In this document: one piece after another, positions 46,532 through 55,545 of the stretch
Numbering within the stretch: position 1 is the stretch's first letter
Layout of the letters: the number at the start of each line of letters is the position of its first letter
Assembly: GCA_003021655.1 (NCBI GenBank)
Contig: PXRP01000022.1
Location: 1 to 64,000 of the forward strand
Length of the DNA: 64,000 nucleotides
Direction of reading: 5' to 3'
DNA from: Halobacteriales archaeon QS_4_69_31
GTDB taxonomy: Archaea; Halobacteriota; Halobacteria; Halobacteriales; Haloarculaceae
Position numbers and translations under genes: made by a program
Notes under the pieces: generated by a model
The model's input: only the letters and a program-made list of their open reading frames with translations
The model's database searches: none
What the model was told of the DNA's origin: nothing

Positions 46532-46984
46532 ATGGACGGGGCACGCATCGCCGCGCTGGACGAACTGTCGACCGACGACACTCACCTGTTCCGTGTCCGC
46601 TCGGTCGGCGACGGCGACCGGCCGGGAGACGACGCCGACGAGCGCGAGGCCATCTGTATCCGCCTGGCCGACGAGGACGGGCCCACCGATGACGTGGCCT
46701 GCTGGCTCAACGTCTGCCAGCATATGACCCACATCCCGCTGGACAAGGGGTCGGGCGCGCCGGTCCGTGGCGGCGAGATCCTCTGTGCCAACCACGGCGC
46801 GATGTTCGAGGCCGACACCGGCCGGTGTACCTACGGCCCCTGCGAGGGCGCCGTCCTCACGGAGGTCGGCGTCCGCGTCGCCGGCGGCGACGTCTACCTC
46901 GCCGACGAGAACTACGAATACGTCGGTCCCGGACCCGTCGACACTGACGACGACCGCTCTTCCGACTCGAACGTGATTCTCTGA
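46532..46984 (+). CDS. Rieske [2Fe-2S] domain protein
   Basis: A 150-residue soluble Rieske ferredoxin-like protein. The cluster ligands are CQH at 62-64 and CANH at 85-88 (NVCQHMTHIPLDKGSG, GGEILCANHGAMFEADTG). CTYGPCEGAVL contains the usual Pro loop region. No membrane anchor. It probably transfers electrons or regulates an oxygenase. No oxygenase gene is adjacent. Start at 46532 chosen over an upstream in-frame ATG at 46496. Confidence 0.9.
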   Translation: MDGARIAALDELSTDDTHLFRVRSVGDGDRPGDDADEREAICIRLADEDGPTDDVACWLNVCQHMTHIPLDKGSGAPVRGGEILCANHGAMFEADTGRCTYGPCEGAVLTEVGVRVAGGDVYLADENYEYVGPGPVDTDDDRSSDSNVIL

Positions 46985-47106
46985 GAGGGTAAGAGCGCAC
47001 CCCTGCCGCTGGCGAGACGGCGCCGCGGGCCGCTCGACACGCCGCGACGGCGGGCGACCCGTCCCCGACTGGCCCCGGCCGTCCTCGGCAGACGCGGACC
47101 CTCCCC

Positions 47107-47166
47107 GACCGGCCCAGACCGCCACCGGCCGACGCCGACCGGCCCAGACCGTCATCGGGCGACGCC
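47107..47166. repeat. two tandem 30-base repeats
   Basis: A 30-base unit starting CCGACCGGCCCAGACCG occurs at 47107 and 47137 with few differences, inside the 184-base space between the Rieske gene and the convergent regulator gene. No gene seen. Confidence 0.7.
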
Positions 47167-47168
47167 GG

Positions 47169-47459
47169 TCAGTCGATGGTGAAGGCGGGTTCGGTGACGG
47201 CCTCGCTCTTGCACTCGGGGCAGCGCGCCGGGCGGTTGACGAGGTCGTCGAAGCCGTCGAAGCCGCAGTCCTCACACTCCGGGGGCGCGACCAGCAGCGT
47301 CTCCTCGGTCGGTTCCAGCGACCGGGCGATGTGGTCGACGTGGTCGAGCGCGTCGTCGGTACGGACGGAGAATTCGTTGGCGAGCGCACCGGCCGCCACG
47401 GGTTCGTCCCGCAGTCGGTCGGCGATGCGCTGGCGCGTCGTCCGGCTCGCCTCGCGCAT
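47169..47459 (-). CDS. winged-helix regulator with C-terminal zinc ribbon
   Basis: A 96-residue DNA-binding protein. Residues 1-50 form a winged helix (TTRQRIADRLRDEPVAAGAL, SVRTDDALDHVDHIARSL), and residues 58-85 a zinc ribbon with CEDCG and CPECKSEAV. This arrangement is common in haloarchaeal transcription regulators. The target is unknown. It is divergent from the exchanger gene with 89 bases between starts. Confidence 0.85.
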   Translation of the reverse strand: MREASRTTRQRIADRLRDEPVAAGALANEFSVRTDDALDHVDHIARSLEPTEETLLVAPPECEDCGFDGFDDLVNRPARCPECKSEAVTEPAFTID

Positions 47460-47548
47460 GTACTGCCTTGGGAACGAGTCACTAAGTTCTTTCCGGGGGT
47501 CCGACCGATTCGCAACTGTTTCATACAGAGGTGTAGTTCGTTCCGGTA

Positions 47549-49243
47549 GTGAGTCTCCTCCGTCATCCGCTCGCCCAGGTCGGGGCCGCGTTCGCGCTCA
47601 CGGCCGGGTGGGTCGTGGTGGTCGCGTCCGGGGCGGGGCTGGCGACCGTCCCGACAGTCGCGGTCAGCGGGCTCGCCGTCCTGGGTGCGTCGTTCCTGCT
47701 CGCCTGGGGCGCCGAGACCGCCGAGAAAGACGTCCCGCGGGCCTTCGCCATCGCCGTGCTCGCGGTGCTCGCGGTCGCGCCCGAGTACGCCGTCGACGCG
47801 CTGTACGCCTGGAACGCCGGCGCGGGCGGCGCGACGACCGAGGCCTGTGCACAGCTGTCGGCGGCCGCCACCGAGGCCGGCCAGACGCCCCTCGCACGGG
47901 CCTGTCACGACGCCAACCTCGCGGTCGCCAACATGACCGGCGCGAACCGCATCCTCATCGGCATCGGGTGGGCCGGCATCGCCGCGTTCACCGTCTGGCA
48001 GGCCCGCAAGACCAGAGACCCGGCCGTCGTCTCGCGCGACGGCTGGCTCGCCAGCGCCGTCACCCTCGACCGCGAGATCGCCACCGAGGTCGCATTCCTC
48101 TTTCTGGCGACGGTCTTGGCTTTCCTCGTGCCCTTGGGCGGTGGCATCGACGCCGTCGACACGGTCTTGCTCGTCGGGATCTACGTCACTTACATCGCCA
48201 TCATCATCCGCGGCGACGTCGAGGCCAGCGAGGAACACGTCGGCGTCCCGAAGTACTTCCAGGACTGGTCGCTCCCCTGGCGGCCGCTGGTCGTCCTCTT
48301 TCTGTTCGGGTACTCCGGCGCGATGATCTTCACTGCCGTCGAACCGTTCGCCCACGGCCTCGAGGACATCGGCCTCGCGGTCGGTGTCCCCGAATTTTTC
48401 ATGATCCAGTGGATCGCACCCCTGGCCAGCGAATCCCCGGAACTGATCGTGGTCATCGTCCTCGTCAACAAGGCCCGCTCGACCGCGGGGTTCAACGCCC
48501 TCATCTCCTCGAAGCTCAACCAGTGGACGCTGCTGATCGGGACGCTCTCGGTGGTGTTCTCGCTCGCGTACGGCCAGTACGCCGTGCTCCCGTTCGACGC
48601 GAAACAGGCCGCCGAGATCTGGATCACGGCCGCCCAGTCGTACTTCGCGCTTTCGATCCTCGTCAACTTCGAGATCAGCGTCCGCGAGGCGCTGGTCATC
48701 TTCGTCCTGTTCATCTCGCAGGTCCTGCTGGAGTTCGCGGTGATACGCGACTTGGTGGTGTTGCCCCTCTCCAGCTACGAGTTGCTCCTCGCGTACACCG
48801 CCGTGTACGTCGTCGCCGGGACGGCCCTGTTCGCCGTCCGCCGGCGGGCGCTGAAACAGATGCTCGGGCTCGCTGCCGACGCCGGCCGGCGGTCCACATC
48901 GGCGAACACCTCCGCGAGGTCGCGTCCTGGACCGAGCACGTCGACGACACCCGCCCCGACACCGACGGCGGCGGGGCGGTCTCCCGCTCGGTTCCCGGCA
49001 GCGGGACGGACGACCGGCCAACAGGTGGCCCGGGAGCGGACGAGAGGGGAACGGACGCTCCGGAAGCGGGTGGCCCGGCGGGCGGGCCCGACGGGGTCGT
49101 CGAACTCAGGGAGTTCGACGCGCTCCACCTCGAAACCGAGCACGTCGCCGACGCGTTCGGCACGGTCGCGGACGGTCCCGAGCGCGACCCCGACCTGCTC
49201 GTGTTCGCCTCCCGCCACGCCGGCGAGACGGGCGCGCTGTTGA
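47549..49243 (+). CDS. sodium:calcium exchanger-like protein, C-terminus out of frame
   Basis: A GTG start opens a multi-pass exchanger of the CaCA type, about 12 helices in residues 1-430. VLAVLAVAPEYAVDALYAWN is the first alpha-repeat and QWIAPLASESPELIVVIVLV the second, with acidic ion-site residues. Real homology seems to stop near residue 445 (FAVRRRALKQMLGLAAD). The last 115 or so residues, rich in Ser, Thr, Arg and Pro, are the following dtdA gene read in the wrong frame. The gene probably lost its own stop codon at a deletion or frameshift near 48890. Confidence 0.8.
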   Translation: MSLLRHPLAQVGAAFALTAGWVVVVASGAGLATVPTVAVSGLAVLGASFLLAWGAETAEKDVPRAFAIAVLAVLAVAPEYAVDALYAWNAGAGGATTEACAQLSAAATEAGQTPLARACHDANLAVANMTGANRILIGIGWAGIAAFTVWQARKTRDPAVVSRDGWLASAVTLDREIATEVAFLFLATVLAFLVPLGGGIDAVDTVLLVGIYVTYIAIIIRGDVEASEEHVGVPKYFQDWSLPWRPLVVLFLFGYSGAMIFTAVEPFAHGLEDIGLAVGVPEFFMIQWIAPLASESPELIVVIVLVNKARSTAGFNALISSKLNQWTLLIGTLSVVFSLAYGQYAVLPFDAKQAAEIWITAAQSYFALSILVNFEISVREALVIFVLFISQVLLEFAVIRDLVVLPLSSYELLLAYTAVYVVAGTALFAVRRRALKQMLGLAADAGRRSTSANTSARSRPGPSTSTTPAPTPTAAGRSPARFPAAGRTTGQQVARERTRGERTLRKRVARRAGPTGSSNSGSSTRSTSKPSTSPTRSARSRTVPSATPTCSCSPPATPARRARC

Positions 49244-50436
49244 CCGCCCACCACACGGGTAACCTCGGGCCGGCGGAGTTCGGCGGCGACGTCGCCACTC
49301 TCGCGCGGGCCTGCCCACACGCCCACCGGCGCGTCCTCGACGCACTGCGCGAGCACGCGCCCGACGGCTACGAGGTCGGCATGGAGTGTACCCACCACGG
49401 TCCCTCCGAGGTGGGCGTCCCGTCGATGTTCGTCGAACTGGGCAGCGGCGAGGAGCAGTGGGAGGACCCCGCCGGCGCCCGCGCGGTGGCGCGGGCCATC
49501 CTCGACCTGCGCGGCGTCTCGCCCGACGCGCCCCCCGAACCCCGGCCGGCCGGGGACGGCACAGCCCCCGGGAGCGAGGACGGAGCGGACGCGGCATCCG
49601 AGGGAACGGCCACCGAGAGCAGGGACGGGGCGGACCGCCGGCAACTCGTGGGGTTCGGCGGGGGCCACTACGCCCCGCGGTTCGAGCGCATCGCCCGCGA
49701 GACCGACTGGGCGGTCGGCCACGTCGCCGCCGACTGGGCGCTCGACGACATGGGCGACCCCGCCGCGAACGCCGACGTGGTCGCGCAGGTCTTCGCGGAG
49801 AGCGCGGCGACCCGGGCCGTCATCGAGGACGGCGCGGACGACGTCGCGGCGGTCGTCGAGGAGTTGGGCTACCGCGTCGTGGGCGAGACGTGGGTCCGCG
49901 AGACGGGCGGCGACGGCGGGTCGGTCCCGCTGTGGCTGGCCGACCGGCTCGAGGACCGCCTCCGGCCGGTCGCGACGGGGTTGCGCTTCGGCGACCGGGC
50001 GCGGGGCGCCGGGCGCGTCGGGGACGTGACCGTCGTCGAGTTCCCCGGTGAGGTACTCGCCGAGGCCCAGGGTATCGGCCCGGCGGCGACCCGCGAGGCC
50101 GTCGAGGCGGCGACGCTGGCGTTCGAGACGACCGAGAACGGGACGCGGGCGGCCGGCCGGGCCGCAGTCGCGGACCCCGCCGACCGCGAGCGGCTGGTCG
50201 CGGACCTGGTGGCGGTGCTGGACCAGCGCTACGAGTCCGTCGAGCGGACCCCCGACGCCGTCGTCGCCCGCGAGCGGGCCTTCGACCCCGAGCGCGCCCG
50301 GACGCTGGGTGTCCCGGACGGCCCGAAGTTCGGCCGCCTCGCCGACGGCCAGGCCGTCGAGGTCGACGGCGACCGGGTCCCCCCCGAGGCGGTCCACGTC
50401 GAACGCGAACACCGGTTCGAACTCGACCCGAACTAG
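48892..50436 (+). pseudogene. dtdA: D-aminoacyl-tRNA deacylase gene without a start codon
   Basis: A frame of about 514 residues, from VHIGEHLREVASWTEH, is a DtdA (DUF516) protein that removes D-amino acids from tRNA. LLVFASRHAGETGALLTAHH, GYEVGMECTHHGPSEVG and GFGGGHYAPRFERIARETDW are diagnostic. No ATG or GTG precedes the domain in this frame. The only nearby ATG (48860) lies in the exchanger frame, so the first 10-15 residues are missing or shifted by one base. Two acidic insertions (about 40-65 and 220-245) are lineage-specific. It may be inactive or a sequencing error. Confidence 0.75.
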
Positions 50437-50625
50437 GCTCGTGATAATGGAACCGCCCGCCGGCGCCGCCCCCCGGTCGTTTCATCTCCAGATCAGGTCA
50501 GGTCGCGACCTAATCCGCACTTATACCCGATAAGACACGTGTATTTTCCGAGATGAATTGTCAGACGTGCGTCAGACATCGGGGAGAAGCTTAATAAATG
50601 TTCGTCGTAAAGAGATGTGTAAATT
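50437..50625. promoter_or_regulatory. ftsZ upstream region with palindrome, direct repeat and TATA boxes
   Basis: A 189-base AT-richer region. AGGTCGCGACCT (50500-50511) is a perfect 12-base palindrome. TTATACCC near 50520 is a first TATA-like element. GTCAGAC occurs at 50560 and 50571, 11 bases apart (one helical turn). CTTAATAAATG (50590-50600) is the proximal TATA box, at leaderless distance from the ATG at 50626. Confidence 0.55.
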
Positions 50626-51786
50626 ATGGACTCGATAATCGACGACGCCATCGACGAGGCCGAGGGCGAGCCGGAGGAGCGGGAACAACCTGCACGGGAA
50701 GAGACGGGAACGACGAGCACTGAGGACGTGTCGACCTCGGGGCAGATGACCGACGAGGAGCTCGCCGACGTCGTCAAGGACCTCGAGACGAAGATCACCG
50801 TCGTCGGCTGCGGGGGTGCCGGCGGCAACACCGTCACGCGGATGATGGAGGAGGGCATCCACGGGGCGAAACTGGTCGCGGCGAACACCGACGCCCAGCA
50901 CCTCGCCGACGAGGTCGAGGCCGACACGAAGATCCTCATCGGCAAGAAACGCACCGGCGGCCGGGGGGCCGGGTCCGTCCCCAAGATCGGCGAGGAGGCC
51001 GCCCAGGAGAACATCGAGGACATCCAGCAGTCCATCGACGGGTCGGACATGGTGTTCGTGACCGCGGGGCTGGGCGGCGGGACCGGCACCGGCGCCGCGC
51101 CGGTCGTCGCCCAGGCCGCCCAGGAGGCCGGGGCGCTGACCATCTCCATCGTCACGATCCCGTTCACCGCGGAGGGCGAGCGCCGCCGCGCGAACGCCGA
51201 CGCCGGCCTCGAGCGACTGCGGGCGGTCTCGGACACCGTGATCGTCGTCCCGAACGACCGCCTGCTCGACTACGCGCCCTCGATGCCGCTGCAGGACGCG
51301 TTCAAGATCTGTGACCGCGTGCTGATGCGCTCGGTCAAGGGCATGACCGAACTCATCACCAAGCCCGGCCTCGTCAACGTCGACTTCGCCGACGTCCGCA
51401 CGATCATGGAGAACGGCGGCGTCGCCATGATCGGCCTGGGCGAGTCCGACTCGGAGAACAAGGCCCAGGACTCGATCCGCTCGGCGTTACGGTCGCCCCT
51501 GCTGGACGTGGAGTTCGACGGCGCCAGTTCCGCGCTGGTCAACGTCGTCGGCGGTCCTGACATGTCCATCGAGGAGGCCGAAGGCGTCGTCGAGGAGATC
51601 TACGACCGCATCGACCCCGACGCCCGCATCATCTGGGGTGCCAGCGTCAACCAGGAGTTCGAGGGCAAGATGGAGACGATGATCGTCGTCACCGGCGTCG
51701 AGTCCCCACAGATCTACGGCAAGAGCGAGGCCGAACAGGAGCGCGCCGCGAAAGAGATCGGCGACGACATCGACTACGTGGAGTAA
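50626..51786 (+). CDS. ftsZ: cell division protein FtsZ
   Basis: A 386-residue FtsZ GTPase that forms the division ring. An acidic N-terminal extension of about 52 residues is typical of haloarchaeal FtsZ1. [15 protein letters not shown] begins the GTP domain, and the tubulin signature GGGTGTG is at 150-156. The T7 loop reads [20 protein letters not shown]. The C-terminus ([12 protein letters not shown]) is short and acidic. Its position upstream of secE and spt5 matches the haloarchaeal ftsZ1 locus. Confidence 0.96.
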   Translation: MDSIIDDAIDEAEGEPEEREQPAREETGTTSTEDVSTSGQMTDEELADVVKDLETKITVVGCGGAGGNTVTRMMEEGIHGAKLVAANTDAQHLADEVEADTKILIGKKRTGGRGAGSVPKIGEEAAQENIEDIQQSIDGSDMVFVTAGLGGGTGTGAAPVVAQAAQEAGALTISIVTIPFTAEGERRRANADAGLERLRAVSDTVIVVPNDRLLDYAPSMPLQDAFKICDRVLMRSVKGMTELITKPGLVNVDFADVRTIMENGGVAMIGLGESDSENKAQDSIRSALRSPLLDVEFDGASSALVNVVGGPDMSIEEAEGVVEEIYDRIDPDARIIWGASVNQEFEGKMETMIVVTGVESPQIYGKSEAEQERAAKEIGDDIDYVE

Positions 51787-51858
51787 CGCCGCCCGCCGCG
51801 GTGTACTCGGCCGTCGAGGTGAACCGTTTTACCTCCGCTCGCCCCACGGTATCCGTAC

Positions 51859-53490
51859 ATGGACACCTGGCAGCGCCGGACCGTCCTCTATGTCGTCGGT
51901 CTAGTGGTCGTCATTTTCGCGTACGCCGGCGCGTACGACTACGGGATGGCAGTCTTCGAGGGCGAGCAACAGTCGTTTCTCCACTCGCTACAGATCGTCG
52001 TCGAGACGTTCACGACCACCGGCTTCGGGTCGGACGCGCCGTGGTCGACGCCCCAGATGAACCTGCTGGTCATCCTGATGGACGTCACCGGCGTCGTCCT
52101 CATCTTCCTGGCGCTGCCGGTCCTCCTCTTTCCGCTGTTCGAGGAGGCGATGTCGACGACGGTGCCGACGGCCCTCGAGGACGGCCTGCGCGACCACGTC
52201 GTCGTCTGTACGCTCACGCCACGGGGCGAGGCGCTGATCGCCGAGGTCGAATCGCGGTCGATGCCGTACGTGGTGGTCGAACCGGACAGGGACGCCGCGA
52301 CCGACCGCTACGAGGAGGGGTACACCGTCGTCCACGCCGACCCGCAGTCGGTCGACGGTCTGGAGCGGGTGAACCTCGCTGACGCGCGGGCCATCGTCGC
52401 CGACGCCAGCGACGACGTGAACACGAGCATCGTGCTCACCGCCAAGGAGGTCGCCGAGGGCGTCCAGGCGATAAGCGTCGTCAACGACCCCGCGCGGGCC
52501 CACTACCACGACCTCGCGGGGGCCGACGACGTCCTCTCGCCGCGGTCGTTGCTGGGGAGGGCGCTCGCGACGAAGGTCACGACGGGCGTCTCGACGGACC
52601 TCGGCGACGCCATCGAGGTCGGCGAGGACTTCGAGATCGCGGAGTTCCCCATCCACCGGGGGAGCGACCTCGTCGGGCAGACGATAGCCGAGAGCGGCAT
52701 CCGCGAGGAGACCGGCGCCAACATCGTCGGGGCGTGGTTTCGCGGGCAGTTCGAGAGCCCGCCGGACCCGTCGGCGACGCTGGACGGCGGCGTCATCCTG
52801 CTGGCGACCGGCCGCGAGTCGCAGCTCGCGGAGTTGCGCGACCTGACGCTGGCGGACGTCCGGTCGGTCGGGAGCGGCGAGACGCTCGTCGCCGGCTACG
52901 GCGAGGTCGGCTCTACGGCCGCCGGGGCGCTCTCCGAGGCGGGCATCCCCCACGCGGTCCTCGACGTCAGCGAGATGTCGGGGGTCGACGTCGTCGGCGA
53001 CGTCACCGAACCCGACGACCTCCGGCGGGCCGGCGTCACCGACGTCGAGACGGTCATCCTCGCGCTCCCGGACGACACGACGACGGAGGTGGCGACGCTG
53101 GTCGCGCGGGACCTCAACCCCGACGTCGAGATCATCGCCCGCGCCGAGGAGACCGAGAACGTCCAGAAGACCTACCGCGCGGGGGCGGACTACGTCCTCT
53201 CGCTGGGGGCGGTCAGCGGCCGGATGCTCGCCTCGACGATCCTCGACGAGACGGTGCTCTCGCCTGACACGCAGGTCGAGGTCATCCGGACGGAAGCGCC
53301 GGGGCTGGTCGGGACCACGCTCGGCGACGCCGACGTGCGCTCGCGGACGGGGTGTACCGTCGTCGGCGTCGAGCGCGACGGGACCGTCCGGACCGACGTC
53401 GGCCCCGACTTCCGCGTGGAGGCCGGCGACGAACTCGTCGTCGCCGGGACCGACGAGGGGACCAACCGCTTCCAGGAACTGCTGTGTTGA
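51859..53490 (+). CDS. two-helix K+ channel with tandem RCK (TrkA-N) domains
   Basis: A 543-residue potassium channel. Two membrane helices (about 8-28 and 68-92) flank a pore loop with selectivity filter TTGFG at 53-57 (the usual TVGYG varied). Two cytoplasmic RCK units follow: the first at about 107-340 (HVVVCTLTPRGEALIAEVES) and the second from about 345 (TLVAGYGEVGSTAAGALSEA) with its own C-terminal TrkA-C part. The gating ligand is unknown. It sits between ftsZ and secE. Confidence 0.9.
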   Translation: MDTWQRRTVLYVVGLVVVIFAYAGAYDYGMAVFEGEQQSFLHSLQIVVETFTTTGFGSDAPWSTPQMNLLVILMDVTGVVLIFLALPVLLFPLFEEAMSTTVPTALEDGLRDHVVVCTLTPRGEALIAEVESRSMPYVVVEPDRDAATDRYEEGYTVVHADPQSVDGLERVNLADARAIVADASDDVNTSIVLTAKEVAEGVQAISVVNDPARAHYHDLAGADDVLSPRSLLGRALATKVTTGVSTDLGDAIEVGEDFEIAEFPIHRGSDLVGQTIAESGIREETGANIVGAWFRGQFESPPDPSATLDGGVILLATGRESQLAELRDLTLADVRSVGSGETLVAGYGEVGSTAAGALSEAGIPHAVLDVSEMSGVDVVGDVTEPDDLRRAGVTDVETVILALPDDTTTEVATLVARDLNPDVEIIARAEETENVQKTYRAGADYVLSLGAVSGRMLASTILDETVLSPDTQVEVIRTEAPGLVGTTLGDADVRSRTGCTVVGVERDGTVRTDVGPDFRVEAGDELVVAGTDEGTNRFQELLC

Positions 53491-53538
53491 CCGGCCCCCA
53501 TCAATAGATAGAAAAGCCCCGAGTGGCTACGGCCGGAC

Positions 53539-53715
53539 ATGAACGTGCCGTACGACCTGAACTCCTACGTCCGCGTGCTCAAACTGGCGAGTACGCCCTC
53601 GTGGGAAGAGTTCTCCCAGATCGCCAAGATCGCGGGCGCCGGCATCCTGCTGGTCGGCCTGCTGGGCTTTCTCATCTTCGTCATCATGAACTTCGTGCCG
53701 GGAGGGGTCCCCTGA
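53539..53715 (+). CDS. secE: preprotein translocase subunit SecE
   Basis: A 58-residue single-span SecE/Sec61-gamma. It begins [20 protein letters not shown], has the amphipathic helix [15 protein letters not shown] typical of the family, and one membrane helix ([19 protein letters not shown]). It stabilises SecY in the membrane. Its TGA overlaps the spt5 ATG by one base (TGATG), so the two are co-translated. Confidence 0.93.
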   Translation: MNVPYDLNSYVRVLKLASTPSWEEFSQIAKIAGAGILLVGLLGFLIFVIMNFVPGGVP

Positions 53716-54152
53716 TGGGCATCTTCGCCGTCAAGACGACCGCGAGCCAGGAACGCACCGTCGCGGATATGATCATGAACCGCGAGGAGGAGTCGGTCCA
53801 CGCCGCCCTCGCACCGGACTCGCTGACCTCCTACGTGATGGTCGAGGCCGACGACGCCGCCGTCTTCGACCGCATCCTCGACGAGATCCCACACTCCCGC
53901 GGGGTCGTCCCCGGCGAGTCCGATATCTCCGAGGTCGAACATTTCCTCTCGCCGAAACCCGACGTCGAGGGCATCGCCGAGGGCGACATCGTCGAACTCA
54001 TCGCCGGCCCGTTCAAGGGCGAGAAAGCCCAGGTCCAGCGCATCGACGAGGGCAAAGACCAGGTCACCGTGGAACTGTACGAGGCGACCGTTCCCATCCC
54101 TGTCACCGTCCGGGGCGACCAGATCCGCGTTCTCGACAGCGAAGAACGGTAG
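53715..54152 (+). CDS. spt5: transcription elongation factor Spt5
   Basis: A 145-residue Spt5/NusG homologue. The NGN domain (about 1-80, [43 protein letters not shown]) binds the RNA polymerase clamp, and a KOW domain follows ([20 protein letters not shown], then [16 protein letters not shown]). It increases processivity together with Spt4. It directly follows secE, as in other haloarchaea. A strong hairpin starts five bases after its stop. Confidence 0.95.
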   Translation: MGIFAVKTTASQERTVADMIMNREEESVHAALAPDSLTSYVMVEADDAAVFDRILDEIPHSRGVVPGESDISEVEHFLSPKPDVEGIAEGDIVELIAGPFKGEKAQVQRIDEGKDQVTVELYEATVPIPVTVRGDQIRVLDSEER

Positions 54153-54156
54153 CGAG

Positions 54157-54176
54157 CGGACCGAAGTGTCGGTCCG
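54157..54176. terminator. stem-loop just after spt5
   Basis: CGGACCGA (54157-54164), loop AGTG, TCGGTCCG (54169-54176): a perfect 8-base stem starting five bases after the spt5 stop. A 3' end-defining or stabilising structure for the ftsZ-secE-spt5 region is plausible. There is no T-run, and it merges into the repeat array that follows. Confidence 0.5.
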
Positions 54177-54332
54177 TGCCGCAGGACCTGCCCGTGCCGA
54201 ACAGGTCGGTCCGTGCCGAACGGGCCTGACCGTGCCGAACAGGTCGGTCCGTGCCGAACGCGGCGTCAACTCCGCGGTGCGGGCCGCGGTCGAACGCCTG
54301 ACCGTGCCGAACAGGTCGGTCCGTGCCGAACG
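54174..54332. repeat. array of 19-base CCGTGCCGAAC repeats
   Basis: The element CCGTGCCGAAC occurs at 54192, 54211, 54230, 54249, 54302 and 54321, with a degenerate copy at 54174. Steps are 19 bases except one 53-base interruption (54260-54301). Alternate units carry AGGTCGGT as their second half, giving three copies of a 31-base composite. It fills the gap between spt5 and the next gene. No spacer diversity, so not CRISPR. Confidence 0.85.
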
Positions 54333-54410
54333 GGGTGGGGAAAGGGAGAGGGTCTTCAGTTCGTCCGGAGCGGTCGGTGGAGACAAGAGCCACCGGTCCC
54401 TGGATCGGGT

Positions 54411-55433
54411 ATGCGCGTACTCGTCACGGGTGCGACCGGGTTCGTCGGCGGGCGGCTCGTGCCCGCGTTGCTGGAGGCGAGCCACGAGGTGCGGGCGCTG
54501 GTCCGGGACCCCGACCGGTACGACCCGCCCGACGGCGTCGAGGTGGTGCGTGGCGACCTGCTCGACCCGGAGAGTCTCGACGGGGCGTTCGACGGCATCA
54601 CCGCCGCCTTCTACCTGGTCCACTCGATGCGGGCGGGCGAGGACTTCGCGGAGCGCGACCGGACGGCCGCGCGCAACTTCGCGGCCGCCGCCGGCCGGGC
54701 CGGCGTCGAACGCGTGGTCTATCTCGGCGGCCTCGGCGAGGACAGCGACGACCTCTCGGCACACCTCGAGTCCCGCCGCGAGGTCGAGCGGGTGCTGGCC
54801 GAGGGCGACTACGACCTGACGACGCTCCGGGCGGCGGTCATCGTCGGCGACGGCAGCGCCAGCTTCCGGATGGTCCAGCAACTCGTCAAGCGCCTCCCGG
54901 TGATGGTGACGCCACGGTGGGTCAGCAACGAGTGCCAGCCCATCGCCATCGACGACGTCGTCGCCTCCCTCGTGGGCGTGCTCGACGCGCCCGGGACCGC
55001 CGACGGCACCTACGGCATCGGCGGCCCGGACGTGCTCACCTACCGCGAAATGCTCGTGCGGACCGCCGACGCGATGGACCGGACGAAACCCCTCGTCATC
55101 TCCGTGCCGGTGCTGACGCCGCAACTCTCGGCCTACTGGGTCGGCTTCGTCACCGACGTGCCGACGGCCGTCGCGCGCCCGCTCATCCACGGCCTCAAAA
55201 ACCCCGTCGTCGTCACCGACGACAGCATCCGCGACCACGTCGAGGTGGACCTGACGCCGTTCGACGAGGCCGTCCGGACCGCGCTCTGCCGGAAGGCCGC
55301 CGCCGACGCACCCGTCCCCGACGCCGACGGCGACGGACCGGCCGCCGAGCGCGGCGTCCCCGACAGTGACGGCTCGGTCGGCGACGGGCCGGTCGGCGAG
55401 GAACCGGCGGCCGGGGAGGGGAGCCGCTCGTGA
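54411..55433 (+). CDS. NAD(P)H-binding SDR-family protein (NmrA-like)
   Basis: A 340-residue atypical short-chain dehydrogenase. [20 protein letters not shown] gives the nucleotide motif. [27 protein letters not shown] and [14 protein letters not shown] are typical of the NAD(P)H-binding/NmrA group. The catalytic YxxxK is not obvious. The C-terminal 50 residues are low-complexity acidic. Perhaps a redox sensor or quinone-associated protein. Confidence 0.88.
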   Translation: MRVLVTGATGFVGGRLVPALLEASHEVRALVRDPDRYDPPDGVEVVRGDLLDPESLDGAFDGITAAFYLVHSMRAGEDFAERDRTAARNFAAAAGRAGVERVVYLGGLGEDSDDLSAHLESRREVERVLAEGDYDLTTLRAAVIVGDGSASFRMVQQLVKRLPVMVTPRWVSNECQPIAIDDVVASLVGVLDAPGTADGTYGIGGPDVLTYREMLVRTADAMDRTKPLVISVPVLTPQLSAYWVGFVTDVPTAVARPLIHGLKNPVVVTDDSIRDHVEVDLTPFDEAVRTALCRKAAADAPVPDADGDGPAAERGVPDSDGSVGDGPVGEEPAAGEGSRS

Positions 55434-55545
55434 CTCCCCTGCCTCCGACGGACGCGAGCACGGGCGACGAGCGAGGCTGGACGGCGGGTGCGAGGACAGG
55501 CGACGAGCGAGGTCGGATGGCGGGCGCGGGAGAGCGGATCGGCGG

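Noticed and set aside
48860-50436. A genuine exchanger-DtdA fusion protein
   Set aside because: The two parts are in different frames as given, and a membrane exchanger fused to a cytosolic tRNA deacylase has no precedent I know of.
54174-54332. CRISPR array
   Set aside because: Units are 19 bases with almost no variable spacer, only two alternating second halves, and no cas genes nearby.
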